From assembly GCF_011801125.1 (NCBI RefSeq), contig NZ_CP046171.1, positions 4,030,001 to 4,094,000 of the forward strand: DNA of 64,000 nucleotides, in the 5' to 3' direction. The translations under genes and the position numbers were made by a program. Source of the DNA: Nocardia brasiliensis. GTDB lineage: Bacteria; Actinomycetota; Actinomycetes; Mycobacteriales; Mycobacteriaceae. The notes beneath the pieces were generated by a model, which saw nothing but the letters and a program-made list of their open reading frames with translations, was not told the DNA's origin and did not search any database. Shown here piece after piece: positions 51,587-60,553 of this stretch. The number at the start of each line of letters is the position of its first letter. Position 1 is the first letter of the stretch.

Positions 51587-52474
51587 TCATAGCTCGGCGG
51601 CGTATCCGGCGAGGATCTCCATCGACTTCTCCGGCCGCTCGGCCTGGACGCTCAGCCGGTCCATCACCGACAGATACAGCGCGAGATCCTGCCTGCGGTC
51701 CAGGTACAGGGCGCTGGTCAAGTGCTCGAGATACACGATGTCGGGCAGTTCGGCCTCGGCAAAACGCAGAATGCTGAACGAGCTACCGGCGGCGGCGTGC
51801 TCGCCTGCCGAATAGGGCAACACCTGGATGGTCACGTTGGGCAGCTGGGCCAGCTCGATCAGATGCTCGAGCTGCTCGCGTTGCACGCGGGGGCCGCCCA
51901 CGGGCCGATGCAGCGCCGCTTCGTCGATCACTGCCCACACGACCGGCGGATCGGTCCGGTGCAGAATCTCTTGCCTGCGTTGGCGAACCTGAACCCGCCG
52001 ATCGGTGTCGGCGTCCTCATACCCGAGCGCCACCACTGCCCTGGCGTAGTCGGGGGTTTGCAGGAGTCCCGGAACAAGATGCGCCTCGTACGTGCGGATC
52101 TTGCTCGCGGCTTGTTCGAGGCCCAGGTAGGTACCGAACCACTGCGGCAGCAGGTCGCTGTAGCGATGCCACCAACCAGGTTCGTTCGCCTGCCTGGCCA
52201 ACTCGAGGAACCGCTGGCGCTCCTCGACGTCGTCGACGCCGTAGAGGGTCAGCAGATCCCGGATATCACGTTCCTTGAAACCGGTGCGGCCCAACTCGAG
52301 ACGGCTGATCTTCGCGTGCGAACCGCGGATCGCATCGCCTGCCGCCTCGCGGGTGATGTTCTTGCTCTCCCGCAGTTTTCGCAGCTGGCCACCCAGGGCG
52401 ATGCGGAGCACCGTCGGGCCTCGTTCTGCGACAACGGCATCGACATGTCCATCGTCACTGGGTTCAGCGATCAT
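51587..52474 (-). CDS. XRE regulator with DUF5753 domain (Scr1/WhiJ-like)
   Basis: This 295-residue paralogue of the protein at 41803 has the helix-turn-helix LRKLRESKNITREAAGDAIRGSHAKISRLELGRTGFKERDI at about residues 30-75. A DUF5753 domain (EAHLVPGLLQTPDYARAVVALG, VQVRQRRQEILH, LPDIVYLEHLTSALYLDR) fills the rest. It lies downstream of and in line with the DUF397 gene (89 bases apart). Such pairs occur many times in actinobacterial genomes and have been described in Streptomyces as WhiJ-like or Scr1/Scr2 toxin-antitoxin-like modules. Confidence 0.9.
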   Translation of the reverse strand: MIAEPSDDGHVDAVVAERGPTVLRIALGGQLRKLRESKNITREAAGDAIRGSHAKISRLELGRTGFKERDIRDLLTLYGVDDVEERQRFLELARQANEPGWWHRYSDLLPQWFGTYLGLEQAASKIRTYEAHLVPGLLQTPDYARAVVALGYEDADTDRRVQVRQRRQEILHRTDPPVVWAVIDEAALHRPVGGPRVQREQLEHLIELAQLPNVTIQVLPYSAGEHAAAGSSFSILRFAEAELPDIVYLEHLTSALYLDRRQDLALYLSVMDRLSVQAERPEKSMEILAGYAAEL

Positions 52475-52562
52475 CGAGTTCGTCTCCGATACTCCGGGTT
52501 GCCCTCAGTGTGTCACAACCACCTGTCGCGAAACACACCGCACCGATCGCTAATGTTACCGC

Positions 52563-52793
52563 TCAGCTCGTCAAATAGTCGAACTCCCCCGCCTTCGCGC
52601 CGCGCACGAACGCGTCGATCTCCGGACGGGTGTAGAACAGGGTTCCGCTCTCCGGATCACGCGAGTTACGCACTGCGACCTGGCCGTTGGTCGCCTCGGC
52701 GACCTCGACGCAGTTGCCGCTGGGGTTGCTGAACGAACTCTTACGCCAGGTTCCGATGACCTTGTTCATGGATGTATCCGACATGTTCCCCAC
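52563..52793 (-). CDS. DUF397 small protein (Scr2/WhiJ-partner type)
   Basis: This 76-residue protein contains the DUF397 signature WRKSSFSNPSGNCVEVAEA, followed by VAVRNSRDPESGTLFYTRPEIDAFVRGAKAGEFD. Members partner with XRE/DUF5753 regulators; in some cases the DUF397 protein is toxic or modulates the regulator. It precedes the XRE gene on the same strand. Starts at 52793 (ATG) or 52784 are both possible. The upstream region carries two ten-base TGCA-N2-TGCA palindromes at 52828-52837 and 52852-52861, likely operators. Confidence 0.9.
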   Translation of the reverse strand: MGNMSDTSMNKVIGTWRKSSFSNPSGNCVEVAEATNGQVAVRNSRDPESGTLFYTRPEIDAFVRGAKAGEFDYLTS

Positions 52794-52812
52794 TCCTCAG
52801 TATCGCCAGTTG

Positions 52813-52861
52813 TTGCAAATCGGTTCGTGCATCTGCACTCTCAAACGTTCTTGCATTTGCA
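52813..52861 (-). promoter_or_regulatory. Paired palindromic operators upstream of DUF397
   Basis: TGCATCTGCA (within GTGCATCTGCAC at 52827-52838) and TGCATTTGCA (52852-52861) lie 24 bases apart. A TTGCAAATCG element at 52813-52822 adjoins them. The same elements occur at 50682-50706 and the GTGCA core at 53480-53491. They are likely bound by the XRE protein of this locus. Confidence 0.6.
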
Positions 52862-53478
52862 CCAACAGTTTGGACGATAGCACGATGTTCGCCGCTACGC
52901 CTCTACTAATTCGGACCACTTGGTCCGAGTTCTGACGCACGCCCGTTTCGACCAACGGGTACGGACCGGACGCCCTCGACCTAAGCCCCCTGACCTGCAC
53001 GAATACCGCAGGGGTGCACCATCGCTCGGCCGGTCGCGGCACGTCCGCCGAGGGCCGAACTCAGCCTTGCCGAGGTGCCGCCAGCCGCGTGCCAGGGCAC
53101 CGCGACCGCCCATCGGAGCCATCGCCGGGCCACCGGGCCGCCGCCCGCCCGCTGCCACGTGGGGCACATCCGGAGCTATCGGACAGACGCCCAAGACCGT
53201 TTCGTGACTAACAAGATCACGAGAGCGCACCGGCGCACGGCGCGACCGCATCGATCGAAGACATCACCGCAAACTCCCGCGTCAAGCCGAATAACGCGCA
53301 GCCGGGCGGCATCGGAACCATGGCGCTGTGCGGAACGCACGCCGACAGCCCGGCCCACCCCGAGCGCCACCGAACAGCTATCGGAACCCCGCACATCCCT
53401 GGGTTCGGCCGCATAGTTCGCAACACCGCGTCGCGAAGGACGTAACAGGCACGTTCCCCCTAGTTCATTGACGCCGTC
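52862..53478. other. Long region without a convincing gene
   Basis: Frames of 60-118 residues exist on both strands but all are arginine/proline-rich and lack ribosome-binding sites or domains. AT content is only raised near 52880-52930 and 53430-53480, probably promoter sequence. No RNA gene is recognised. Confidence 0.45.
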
Positions 53479-53525
53479 CGTGCAGATGTACTTGCATCTG
53501 TAAGCGACGGCGGCCTAAACTCGGT
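53479..53525 (+). promoter_or_regulatory. Repeated regulatory element upstream of the 78-aa gene
   Basis: This block matches 50694-50740 at 40 of 47 positions by my alignment, including GTGCAGATGTACTTGCAT and CCTAAACTC. CTAAACT may be a -10-like element. The gene start at 53612 is about 90 bases downstream. Confidence 0.6.
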
Positions 53526-53611
53526 GCCATATCGGGGAGGTACGCAGGGAGTTCGAGCCGGCGGCGCCTACACAGCAACCTCCCCACACGCCACACGCGA
53601 GGGGCGGTCGA

Positions 53612-53848
53612 ATGAGCCAGCCATTCCGGACTCCCCGTCGGGTCGCCGTCATCGGCGGCACCGGCGTCGAGCTGCCGCGGCAATGTCCTGCGCCGGAATA
53701 CCCAGTGTCCGACTGCGGTGTCGAACCGCCGGGCCTTACCTATCGAATGGCGCGCGACATTTTGTCGGCCCACGAAGTCCACGGACCGCAATGCAGGCAG
53801 TGGCTCGCTGCCGCCGCTTACCTTTCGGCCGGCCTGGACGACGAGTAG
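53612..53848 (+). CDS. Small hypothetical protein, 78 aa, WhiJ-island associated
   Basis: The function is not recognised. The protein is soluble, with two cysteines (CPAPEY and SDCG) in the first half and a helical YRMARDILSAHEVHGPQCRQWLAAAAYLSAG end. The start context GAGGGGCGGTCGAATGAGCC parallels that of the 102-aa gene at 50842, and both share an upstream regulatory block. The helical ends of the two proteins also appear related. The setting suggests a small accessory protein controlled by the nearby XRE/DUF397 pair. Confidence 0.6.
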   Translation: MSQPFRTPRRVAVIGGTGVELPRQCPAPEYPVSDCGVEPPGLTYRMARDILSAHEVHGPQCRQWLAAAAYLSAGLDDE

Positions 53849-54086
53849 TCTCCCGATTCGCTTGGCGCCCATCGATGTTCGAACGGGGCCAATTGCGACC
53901 CAGCGTAGCGTCGCGCCGGACAAATGTCTTGTGCACTGTGTCAGGTCACGTCCAGATCACTCGATGATGTCGTAGGCTCCCAATAGATCTCATCGATAAG
54001 CCACCACGCGCAGCACCCTTTCGTATAGTGAGCCGAACGATTCGGGCCCAGGTCTATTAGCCCGACGTGGCAATGGAGCGACCCGA

Positions 54087-55349
54087 ATGACCTTCTCCGC
54101 GCTGGATATTTCCGCTGATCCGTCCGACACAGCGCTCGAAATCGGTGGCCGCCCGGCCTCGATGCCGCTACAAAATACCGACCGGGTTGCTTCGCGAATG
54201 GTGGGATATTTCGCCACCTGCATGGCACCGTGTCGCACCCTGCCCGGCGAGCAATTACGCGGGGACGTCACCAAACTCACCCGCAGCTGCCTCGGCCTGG
54301 TCGCCGAGATGTTCGATCGCCGTGCCGTGCCCGGCGACGAACGCCTCGGCGAGGTCCGCGAGGCGGCCACCCAGTGGGCGCGCGAAGGCGTACCGCTCAG
54401 CACCATCCTGCGCGGCTACCACGAGGGCGTGCGCATCGCGTTCGGTCTGGTCACCGCGCCCGCCAAGGCCGACGACGTGCGCGAGTTACTCGTCGCCAGC
54501 GACCTCATGCTGGAACTGCTGGAGGCGGTTACGGCGGCGGTGGCCGACGCCTACATCGAGGAACAGCACCTCGTGGCCAAGGAGCACCAGACCGCAACGC
54601 AGACCCTGGCCTCGGCGCTGCTCAGCGGCCGTGGCAGCTCCGCGCTGGCCAGGCAGGCGGGCATTCCCATCGCCGACGCGTATCAGGTTGTCGCCCTGTC
54701 GCTTTCCGAACACGCCGACGAGCGCGACCCACGGGTGGACGCGCACGTCGCCGCCCGGCGCAAGCTACGCAGGTTGCAGTCGGCGCTGGCGACCGCATTC
54801 GCCTCGCGGGCACTGGCATTGCTCAGCACCAAGGGCGGTACCATGCTGGTCCCGATCGGTGACGACGGCGAAACCGCCATGACCACAGAGACATTGGCGC
54901 GCCTGGCCGAGGCCGCCGAGGTGCCGCTGACCGCGACGGTCGTCGCCAGCGATACCGACGAGATACCCGAATCCGCCGACCAGGCACACGAATTGCTCAA
55001 TCTGGTCCGGGTCGGCGGCAAGCCCCCCGGCCTCTATCAGATGGCCGATCTCGCGGTGGAGTATCAGCTCACCCGCGGCGGTCCCGCCACCCGGCGCATC
55101 GCCACCGTGCTCGCCCCGCTCGACGCGCACCCCGAGTTGTTCGAGACCATGCGCGCCTACCTCGGTAACGATATGAACCGGCAGCTCACCGCGCGGCAAC
55201 TGTACGTCCACCCGAACACCGTCGACTACCGGCTGCGCCGAATCGCCCAGCTCACCTCGATAGATCTGGCCACCTCCGCCGGGATCTCGCAGGCGGCCAT
55301 CGCCCTGCTCGCGCGCGATCTGGACCGCAGCGTCACTCGCAGGCTGTGA
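54087..55349 (+). CDS. PucR-family regulator (complete paralogue)
   Basis: This 420-residue protein is co-linear with the PucR protein at 28824. It has an N-terminal sensor region with ATQWAREGVPLSTILRGYHEGV, the middle EHQTATQTLASALLSGRGSSALARQAGIPIADAYQVVAL, and AARRKLRRLQSALAT. The C-terminal helix-turn-helix is NDMNRQLTARQLYVHPNTVDYRLRRIAQLT. The middle part is particularly close to the truncated paralogue at 37243 (AAQTLVSALLGGHAVGELATQTGI), which may derive from a copy of this type. GGAGCG precedes the ATG. The CBS gene follows 89 bases after the stop and may be cotranscribed. Confidence 0.87.
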   Translation: MTFSALDISADPSDTALEIGGRPASMPLQNTDRVASRMVGYFATCMAPCRTLPGEQLRGDVTKLTRSCLGLVAEMFDRRAVPGDERLGEVREAATQWAREGVPLSTILRGYHEGVRIAFGLVTAPAKADDVRELLVASDLMLELLEAVTAAVADAYIEEQHLVAKEHQTATQTLASALLSGRGSSALARQAGIPIADAYQVVALSLSEHADERDPRVDAHVAARRKLRRLQSALATAFASRALALLSTKGGTMLVPIGDDGETAMTTETLARLAEAAEVPLTATVVASDTDEIPESADQAHELLNLVRVGGKPPGLYQMADLAVEYQLTRGGPATRRIATVLAPLDAHPELFETMRAYLGNDMNRQLTARQLYVHPNTVDYRLRRIAQLTSIDLATSAGISQAAIALLARDLDRSVTRRL

Positions 55350-55438
55350 CCCCGACGTGACCTGTAACGGATTCGTGCTGGTCACCGGGACGCCGAATTG
55401 AGATCCTGAAACTGCCGCTGACATCTGGATGGTGAAGC

Positions 55439-55873
55439 ATGCGAATAGCCGAGATCCTGCGCAGAAAAGGTTGCGACGTCGCCACGGTCGCACCGGATAC
55501 TCCGGTACGGAGCTTGTTGGCCACGCTGGCCGAGCACAACATCGGCGCGGTGGTGGTGACTCCGGACGGTGACGGCATCGTCGGCATCGTCTCCGAACGC
55601 GACGTGGTGCGCACGCTGCACGCGCGGGGCGCGGAGCTGCTCGACACCCCGGTCGCGGAGATCATGACCACCGACGTGCGCACCTGCGCGCCGGACGACG
55701 AGATCAACAGCCTGCGAAACACCATGACCGAGCACCGGATTCGGCACCTGCCGGTGGTCGGCGAGGGCAGGCTGGTCGGCATCGTCAGCATCGGCGACGT
55801 GGTCAAGAGCGCGATCTCGGAGCTGGCCACCGAACGCCAGCACCTCGTCGAGTACCTGCAGGGCAAGTACTGA
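55439..55873 (+). CDS. Two-CBS-domain protein
   Basis: This 144-residue protein consists of a tandem CBS pair. The first domain is at about residues 8-65 (TPVRSLLATLAEHNIGAVVVTPDGDGIVGIVSERDVVR). The second is at about 75-130 (IMTTDVRTCAPDDEINSLRNTMTEHRIRHLPVVGEGRLVGIVSIGDVVKS). CBS pairs bind adenine nucleotides and sense energy state. Stand-alone proteins of this build are common in mycobacteria, including hypoxia-responsive ones. The partner protein is unknown. Confidence 0.92.
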   Translation: MRIAEILRRKGCDVATVAPDTPVRSLLATLAEHNIGAVVVTPDGDGIVGIVSERDVVRTLHARGAELLDTPVAEIMTTDVRTCAPDDEINSLRNTMTEHRIRHLPVVGEGRLVGIVSIGDVVKSAISELATERQHLVEYLQGKY

Positions 55874-55927
55874 CCCGAACGCGCTGGTGCCGCGTCGAGA
55901 AACGTACCGAAGTTCTTGGACGGGGCG

Positions 55928-56350
55928 CTAGATGCTGCCGAGATCCTTCGACAGCCAGTGCTCCGGTCGCAGGTGCACCACCACCTGCTCACCGAACTCC
56001 TCGGCCTGCTTCAGATACGCGTCGATCGCGTCGCCACTGAGATAACGCTCGACCATCTCGCGATGCTGTTCGTCGGTGAGCGCAGTGACCGAGGAGACCG
56101 GGCCCTCCACCGTCACGTACCGCACGCTCGGCGCGAGGTGCTGCACCATCAGGGTGAACCGCCCTGCGGCGTCGATGGCCTTCAGCTTGCGCGAATCCGC
56201 CCCGGTGATCACCCACGGCTCGCCGCCGGGCCGGTACTGATACCAGACGGGCACGCTGAGCGGGCCGCGATCGGCGCCCGCCGCCACCGACAACGCGGCG
56301 ATATGCGGCTGGGCGAGGAACTCTTGACGCTCTTTCAAGGTCAAAGCCAT
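55928..56350 (-). CDS. PPOX-class (split-barrel) flavin/F420-dependent oxidoreductase
   Basis: This 140-residue protein has the pyridoxamine-phosphate-oxidase-like split barrel (LAQPHIAALSVAAGADRGPLSVPVWYQYRPGGEPWVITGADSRKL, then the GRFTLMVQHLAPSVRYVTVEGPV block). This subgroup in actinobacteria often uses F420 and reduces organic substrates. The ATG at 56350 starts the family N-terminus; the frame open from 56422 would add 24 residues. It is divergent from the four-gene PLP/HMA operon with about 140 bases between them, so it may share control with it. A role in that pathway is speculative. Confidence 0.85.
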   Translation of the reverse strand: MALTLKERQEFLAQPHIAALSVAAGADRGPLSVPVWYQYRPGGEPWVITGADSRKLKAIDAAGRFTLMVQHLAPSVRYVTVEGPVSSVTALTDEQHREMVERYLSGDAIDAYLKQAEEFGEQVVVHLRPEHWLSKDLGSI

Positions 56351-56487
56351 GACCCCCAGACTAGCCGGAAACCGGTGGTGTGAAAGGCGTTGCCCACGAG
56401 AAACCTTCGAAGAGCTCAGCAAAAGTGCGTATCGTTGGGGGCGTCCCAGCGCATCCGGCTCAGCGCGTTTTCGGAGGGAGCGTCACG

Positions 56488-57783
56488 TTGCGATCCCACG
56501 CCTCGCGGTCGCACGTCGTGCGACCACCGGCTGAGCGGTCCTCCCCTGCGCCCGACCAGGCCGCGGTACGCAAGCTGTTCCCCGCACTGGCCGAATCCAC
56601 CGAGGTGTACCTCGACAGCGCGGCGACCACGCAGAAGCCGCGACCGGTCATCGACGTGATCACGCAGTACCACAGCTCGCGCACCGCCAACGCCGGGCGC
56701 GGCACCTACCCGTGGGCCACCAGCCTGACCGGGCGGCTGGCCCGCATCCGGGAGCGCGCCGCCGCCTTCATCGGCGCCGAACACGCCGACGAGGTGGTGT
56801 TCACCGGCGGTGCGACGGCCGCGCTCAACGCCGTCGCCCTGTCCTGGGGCCTGGCGGTGCTCGACGACGGCGACGAAATCCTGTACAGCCCAGACGATCA
56901 CGCGTCCAACGTGCACCCGTGGCAGCACCTGCGCGGGCTGCTCGCGCGATTCGGGCGCAGGCTCGAGCTGGTGCCGTACCGGGTGACCAGGACCGGGCAG
57001 GCCGACACCGCCGACATCCTGGCCAAGGTCGGCCCGCGCACCCGGCTGATCACCACCAGTCATCTGCATCACGTGTACGGCGGGCTCACCACCTTGGCGC
57101 AGCTGCGCGGCCTGCTCGATCCCGAGATCCTGCTGTGTTTCGACTGCAGCCAGAGCGGTGGGCACCTTCCGGTCGATGTGACCGAGCTCGGCGCGGATTT
57201 CGCGATCTTCGCCGCGCACAAGATGTTCGGCACTCCGGGCACCGGAGTCCTGTACTGCCGCAGGCGCGTCCACGATCGGCTGGTGCCGTTCCTGCCCGGT
57301 GGCAATTCCGGGGTGCGGGTGGGCGCGGACGGCCTGGTGCCCGAGGCGATGCCCGCGCTGCTCGAGGGCGGCACGCACAATATTCCCGGCATCCTCGCGC
57401 TCGGCAGCGCGCTGGAGGTGCTCGAGTCATTCGACGTCGCGGCCATCGCCGCGCACAATCGCCTGCTGACACTGCGCCTGATCGACGGGCTGCGACCCAT
57501 CCGCGGGCTCGAGTTCCGACCGGGGCCCGCCTACGCGCCCGGCCCGGTCGGTTACGGCATCCTGTCGTTCACGCTGGAGGGGATCTCGGCGGCGGATCTC
57601 GGGTTCGTCCTGAGCGAATTGGGTTTCCTGGTCCGGACCGGCCTGCACTGCACCGTCGCGCCCGAGGAGCATGCCGCGGGCAACGACGACTCGGTCCGGG
57701 TCAGCACGCACATCTACAACACCGCCGACGAGATCGACCGGTTCACCAAGTGCGTCATGACGATTGCCGAGGAGGTCACATGA
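56488..57783 (+). CDS. SufS-like PLP cysteine desulfurase (class V aminotransferase)
   Basis: This 431-residue fold-type I PLP enzyme has YLDSAATTQKP at the start of the fold, FTGGATAALNAVALSW, DDHASNVHPW, SHLHHVYG and the aspartate in CFDCSQSGGHLPVDV. The PLP lysine is Lys245 in FAAHKMFGTPGTGVLY. RTGLHCT contains Cys388 at the position of the persulfide cysteine of SufS. It should release sulfur from cysteine or a related amino acid as a persulfide. The TTG at 56488 is chosen because GGAGGGAG precedes it by seven bases; a GTG at 56518 is the alternative. It is not with suf genes. The stop overlaps the next start (ATGA). Confidence 0.87.
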   Translation: MRSHASRSHVVRPPAERSSPAPDQAAVRKLFPALAESTEVYLDSAATTQKPRPVIDVITQYHSSRTANAGRGTYPWATSLTGRLARIRERAAAFIGAEHADEVVFTGGATAALNAVALSWGLAVLDDGDEILYSPDDHASNVHPWQHLRGLLARFGRRLELVPYRVTRTGQADTADILAKVGPRTRLITTSHLHHVYGGLTTLAQLRGLLDPEILLCFDCSQSGGHLPVDVTELGADFAIFAAHKMFGTPGTGVLYCRRRVHDRLVPFLPGGNSGVRVGADGLVPEAMPALLEGGTHNIPGILALGSALEVLESFDVAAIAAHNRLLTLRLIDGLRPIRGLEFRPGPAYAPGPVGYGILSFTLEGISAADLGFVLSELGFLVRTGLHCTVAPEEHAAGNDDSVRVSTHIYNTADEIDRFTKCVMTIAEEVT

Positions 57784-59069
57784 CCATGGACACCCCGCGT
57801 TACGACCGCAGGGCCGCATCCCGGGTGCTGGCGGGGCTGGCCCAGCCCGGACTGTTCGGCACCGAACTCACGCTCCCGCGACACCGCCGCGTCGAATACA
57901 CCTGCACCGCACTGCGTACCGAGCCGAACAGCCATCTCACCTACTCCCAGCGGCTGTACCTGGAACGGTTCATGCGGCCGTGCCGTCCGTACCAGGTGAC
58001 CAGCGCGACGCACCGGATCACCTGGACCGACAGCGACGGCATCCCCAACACCGGGCACTTCCGCGCGGACGGGCTCGGCCCGCTGGTGCCGATCGCTATG
58101 CGCGAGACGGTACTCACGCTGTGGCACGGGCTCGAGGCCAATACCGCGCTCGCCGAACGGATCTCGGCGCTCGCACCGCGCGAGCACGCGGTATTGGACG
58201 GGACGACGACCGACCACGACCCGCACGACATCTTCCGGGTCGGCATCGAGGCAGCGGGCCGCGCCCTCGCCCAGCACGCCCTGCTCGCCAGGCAGACCCC
58301 CTATCGCGGCGCCGCCGAATTCGCCAGGGGCATCCACGAATCCGGCTTGTTCGCGGCCGTCGCGACGCGATGGTACTGGGAGCTACAGGCTTCCACGTAT
58401 CGGCGTGGCATGATCCCGGTGACCCTGATCGCCCAGCCCGACGGCACGGTGCGCTACTCCGCGGAGACCGTGGCGACGCTGCGGGCGATGAAGGACGCCA
58501 CCATCTCCGACGCGCACACGGTGATGCGGCGCGCCACCCACGTCGAAGGCCTGTCGGTGGCCGAGGCGATCGCCAAATACCACGACGATCTCGACCTGAT
58601 CTCCCGCCAGTACGCCCTACTACCCGCGGGGACCAGACCCGCTTGCCTGGCCGCGATGCCGCACCATCTCGGCGGCGGGCACTACAGCATCCTGCCGGTG
58701 GTGGTCGATCGTTTCGTCGCGGTGTTCGACAAGCTCGTCGGGCGCTGCGAGCCGGTCGAGGTGAGCGCCGAGCCGGCCGACGCGCACGCCGATCGCGCGG
58801 CCACCGCCGAGGATCAGGTGTTCTACGTCCCCGACATGACCTGCAAGCACTGCGTGCGCACGATCGGCGGCGTGCTCGAGTCGATGGACATCCGGGTGGT
58901 CGAGATCGACCTGATCAGCAAGCGCGTGATCGCCGAGTTCCGCAGCCCGCGCAACCGGGCGCGGGCGTTCGAGGCGATCCGCGACGGCGGCTACAACCCG
59001 GTCGCCGAGCAACCGGAGGCGCCCGCCGCGGACGCCGTCGCGGCTCAGCCGTCGGAATCCGCGGTATGA
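57780..59069 (+). CDS. Unrecognised domain fused to a C-terminal HMA (heavy-metal-associated) domain
   Basis: The 429-residue protein has a first domain (about residues 1-325) that I do not recognise. It is soluble and helical, with conserved-looking His and Trp residues in THRITWTDSDGIPNTGHF, ETVLTLWHGLEANTAL, ATRWYWELQASTYRRGM and MPHHLGGGHYSILPVVVDRF. A charged linker leads to an HMA domain (about residues 348-412) with VFYVPDMTCKHCVRTIGGVL, metal ligands Cys355 and Cys358, and an FEAIRDGGYNPV end like CopZ. HMA domains bind Cu(I), Zn or similar soft metals. The gene overlaps both neighbours by four bases. It may be a metal-dependent enzyme loaded by its own HMA domain, or a scaffold of the pathway. 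Confidence 0.8.
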   Translation: MTMDTPRYDRRAASRVLAGLAQPGLFGTELTLPRHRRVEYTCTALRTEPNSHLTYSQRLYLERFMRPCRPYQVTSATHRITWTDSDGIPNTGHFRADGLGPLVPIAMRETVLTLWHGLEANTALAERISALAPREHAVLDGTTTDHDPHDIFRVGIEAAGRALAQHALLARQTPYRGAAEFARGIHESGLFAAVATRWYWELQASTYRRGMIPVTLIAQPDGTVRYSAETVATLRAMKDATISDAHTVMRRATHVEGLSVAEAIAKYHDDLDLISRQYALLPAGTRPACLAAMPHHLGGGHYSILPVVVDRFVAVFDKLVGRCEPVEVSAEPADAHADRAATAEDQVFYVPDMTCKHCVRTIGGVLESMDIRVVEIDLISKRVIAEFRSPRNRARAFEAIRDGGYNPVAEQPEAPAADAVAAQPSESAV

Positions 59070-60553
59070 CGGCAGCGCCTCCGGCGCTACCGGCGAAGAT
59101 CCATCCGCTGGTGCGCGCCTATCTCGATACCCCCGGCGCGGTGGCCGATGCCGTGCGCCGCTTCGGTGCGCCGGTGCACCTGCTGTTCCCCCAGGTGTTC
59201 GCCGAGAATCTGGCCCGGTTCCGCGCGCTGCTCGAGCGCCGGCTGCCCACGCACCGAATCTGCTACGCGCACAAGGTCAACCAGTCGGCGGCCTTCGTCC
59301 GAACCGCCGAGCGGGCCGGCATCGCGATCGACGTCGCCTCGCCGCAGGAGCTGGCCAGCGCACTCGGTGCCGGGTTCGCGCCGCCACGCATCGAGGTCAC
59401 CGGCCCGAAAGGCGAAGCGTTCCTGCGTGATCTGATCGCCGAGGGCGTGACCATCAACGTGGACAACCTGTGGGAGTTACAGCGGATCACCGAACTCGCC
59501 CCTGCGGCCGCCGAGGTCCCGGTGCTGCTGCGCGTGTGCGGCTTCCGTGCCACTCAGGTGAGCCGGTTCGGCGTGCCGCTGCGCGAGGTCGGCGCCGCGC
59601 TGGACCTGCTGTGCGCGCACCTGGATCGAATCACGTTCCTCGGCTTCGCTTTTCACCTGGATTCCGGGGACGCGGGTGAGCGTGTCCGCGCGGTCGAGGC
59701 CTGTCTGGCGCTGGTCGAGGAGAGCTACACGCGCGGGCTCACGCCCTCGGTACTCGATATCGGCGGCGGGTTCCGGCAGGTCTTCACCGCCGACGCCGCG
59801 CGTTTCGACGAGTACGTGCAGGCGCTGCGCAGCGCTCTGCTCGGCCTGCGGCCGCCGATGAGCTGGGGCAACAACACATTCGGGTACCAGGTGGCCGACG
59901 GTGCGGTGCACGGCATTCCGGTGTTCCACAAGTACGCCAACACGGTCGCGGCCACCGACATGCTCGACGACGTGCTCGCCGCACCGCTGGAGCGCCACGG
60001 CGGACGGACCGTCGCCGCGGTGCTGTCGGACAATCTGCTGGACCTGTGGCTGGAGCCGGGCAAGGCGCTGGCCGATCACGCGGGGGTGACCGTGGCCGAG
60101 GTGGAGTTCGTCAAGGAGATCGCCGATGGTCGAGTGCTGGTCAACATCGACCTCAGCCGAGACTGTGTGACACCGGCCGATCAGGAGGTGATGGTCGATC
60201 CCGTCATCCTGCCGCGGGCCGGGCGGCGCGCGGCCGAAAACGAGCCTGTCGGTGTGTATTTCGCCGGACGACTCTGCCTGGAGCGCGACCTGATCACCAA
60301 TCACATCGTGTGGCCCGCCGAGCTGCCACGCCCCGGCGACCTGGTGGTGTTCCCGAACACCGCCGCCTATCACATGGACCTGTCCGCGGCGAGCGCCTCG
60401 ATGCGCCCGCCGCCGCGCAAGCTCGCCGTCGTCGATACCGGTGCCGGCTTCCGGGTCTGCCACGACGCCGAGTACCGCCACGAAGTCGGGCCGACCCCAC
60501 CGCACGTCCGCAGGCAGCTGTCGGCGCCGCGCACGCACACCGAGGCGCGCTGA
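59066..60553 (+). CDS. Fold-type III PLP decarboxylase (ornithine/DAP decarboxylase-like, Y4yA type)
   Basis: This 495-residue enzyme has the alanine-racemase-like barrel of group IV decarboxylases. The PLP lysine is Lys70 in ICYAHKVNQSAAFV. FHLDSGD, the phosphate-binding DIGGGFRQVF, the EPGKALADHAG block of the C-terminal barrel, and RDLITNHIVWP with GDLVVFPNTAAYHMDLSA also match. Relatives include lysine, ornithine and diaminopimelate decarboxylases, the siderophore decarboxylase SbnH and rhizobial Y4yA. The first residues differ from housekeeping LysA, so a pathway-specific role is likely: decarboxylation of an amino-acid conjugate made by the neighbouring enzymes. The gene overlaps both neighbours (ATGA and TGATG). 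Confidence 0.87.
   Translation: MTAAPPALPAKIHPLVRAYLDTPGAVADAVRRFGAPVHLLFPQVFAENLARFRALLERRLPTHRICYAHKVNQSAAFVRTAERAGIAIDVASPQELASALGAGFAPPRIEVTGPKGEAFLRDLIAEGVTINVDNLWELQRITELAPAAAEVPVLLRVCGFRATQVSRFGVPLREVGAALDLLCAHLDRITFLGFAFHLDSGDAGERVRAVEACLALVEESYTRGLTPSVLDIGGGFRQVFTADAARFDEYVQALRSALLGLRPPMSWGNNTFGYQVADGAVHGIPVFHKYANTVAATDMLDDVLAAPLERHGGRTVAAVLSDNLLDLWLEPGKALADHAGVTVAEVEFVKEIADGRVLVNIDLSRDCVTPADQEVMVDPVILPRAGRRAAENEPVGVYFAGRLCLERDLITNHIVWPAELPRPGDLVVFPNTAAYHMDLSAASASMRPPPRKLAVVDTGAGFRVCHDAEYRHEVGPTPPHVRRQLSAPRTHTEAR

Noticed and set aside
52895..53426. Small ORFs of 62-118 residues on both strands
   Set aside because: They are arginine- and proline-rich, overlap each other in several frames and lack ribosome-binding sites. 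They are better read as GC-rich noise.
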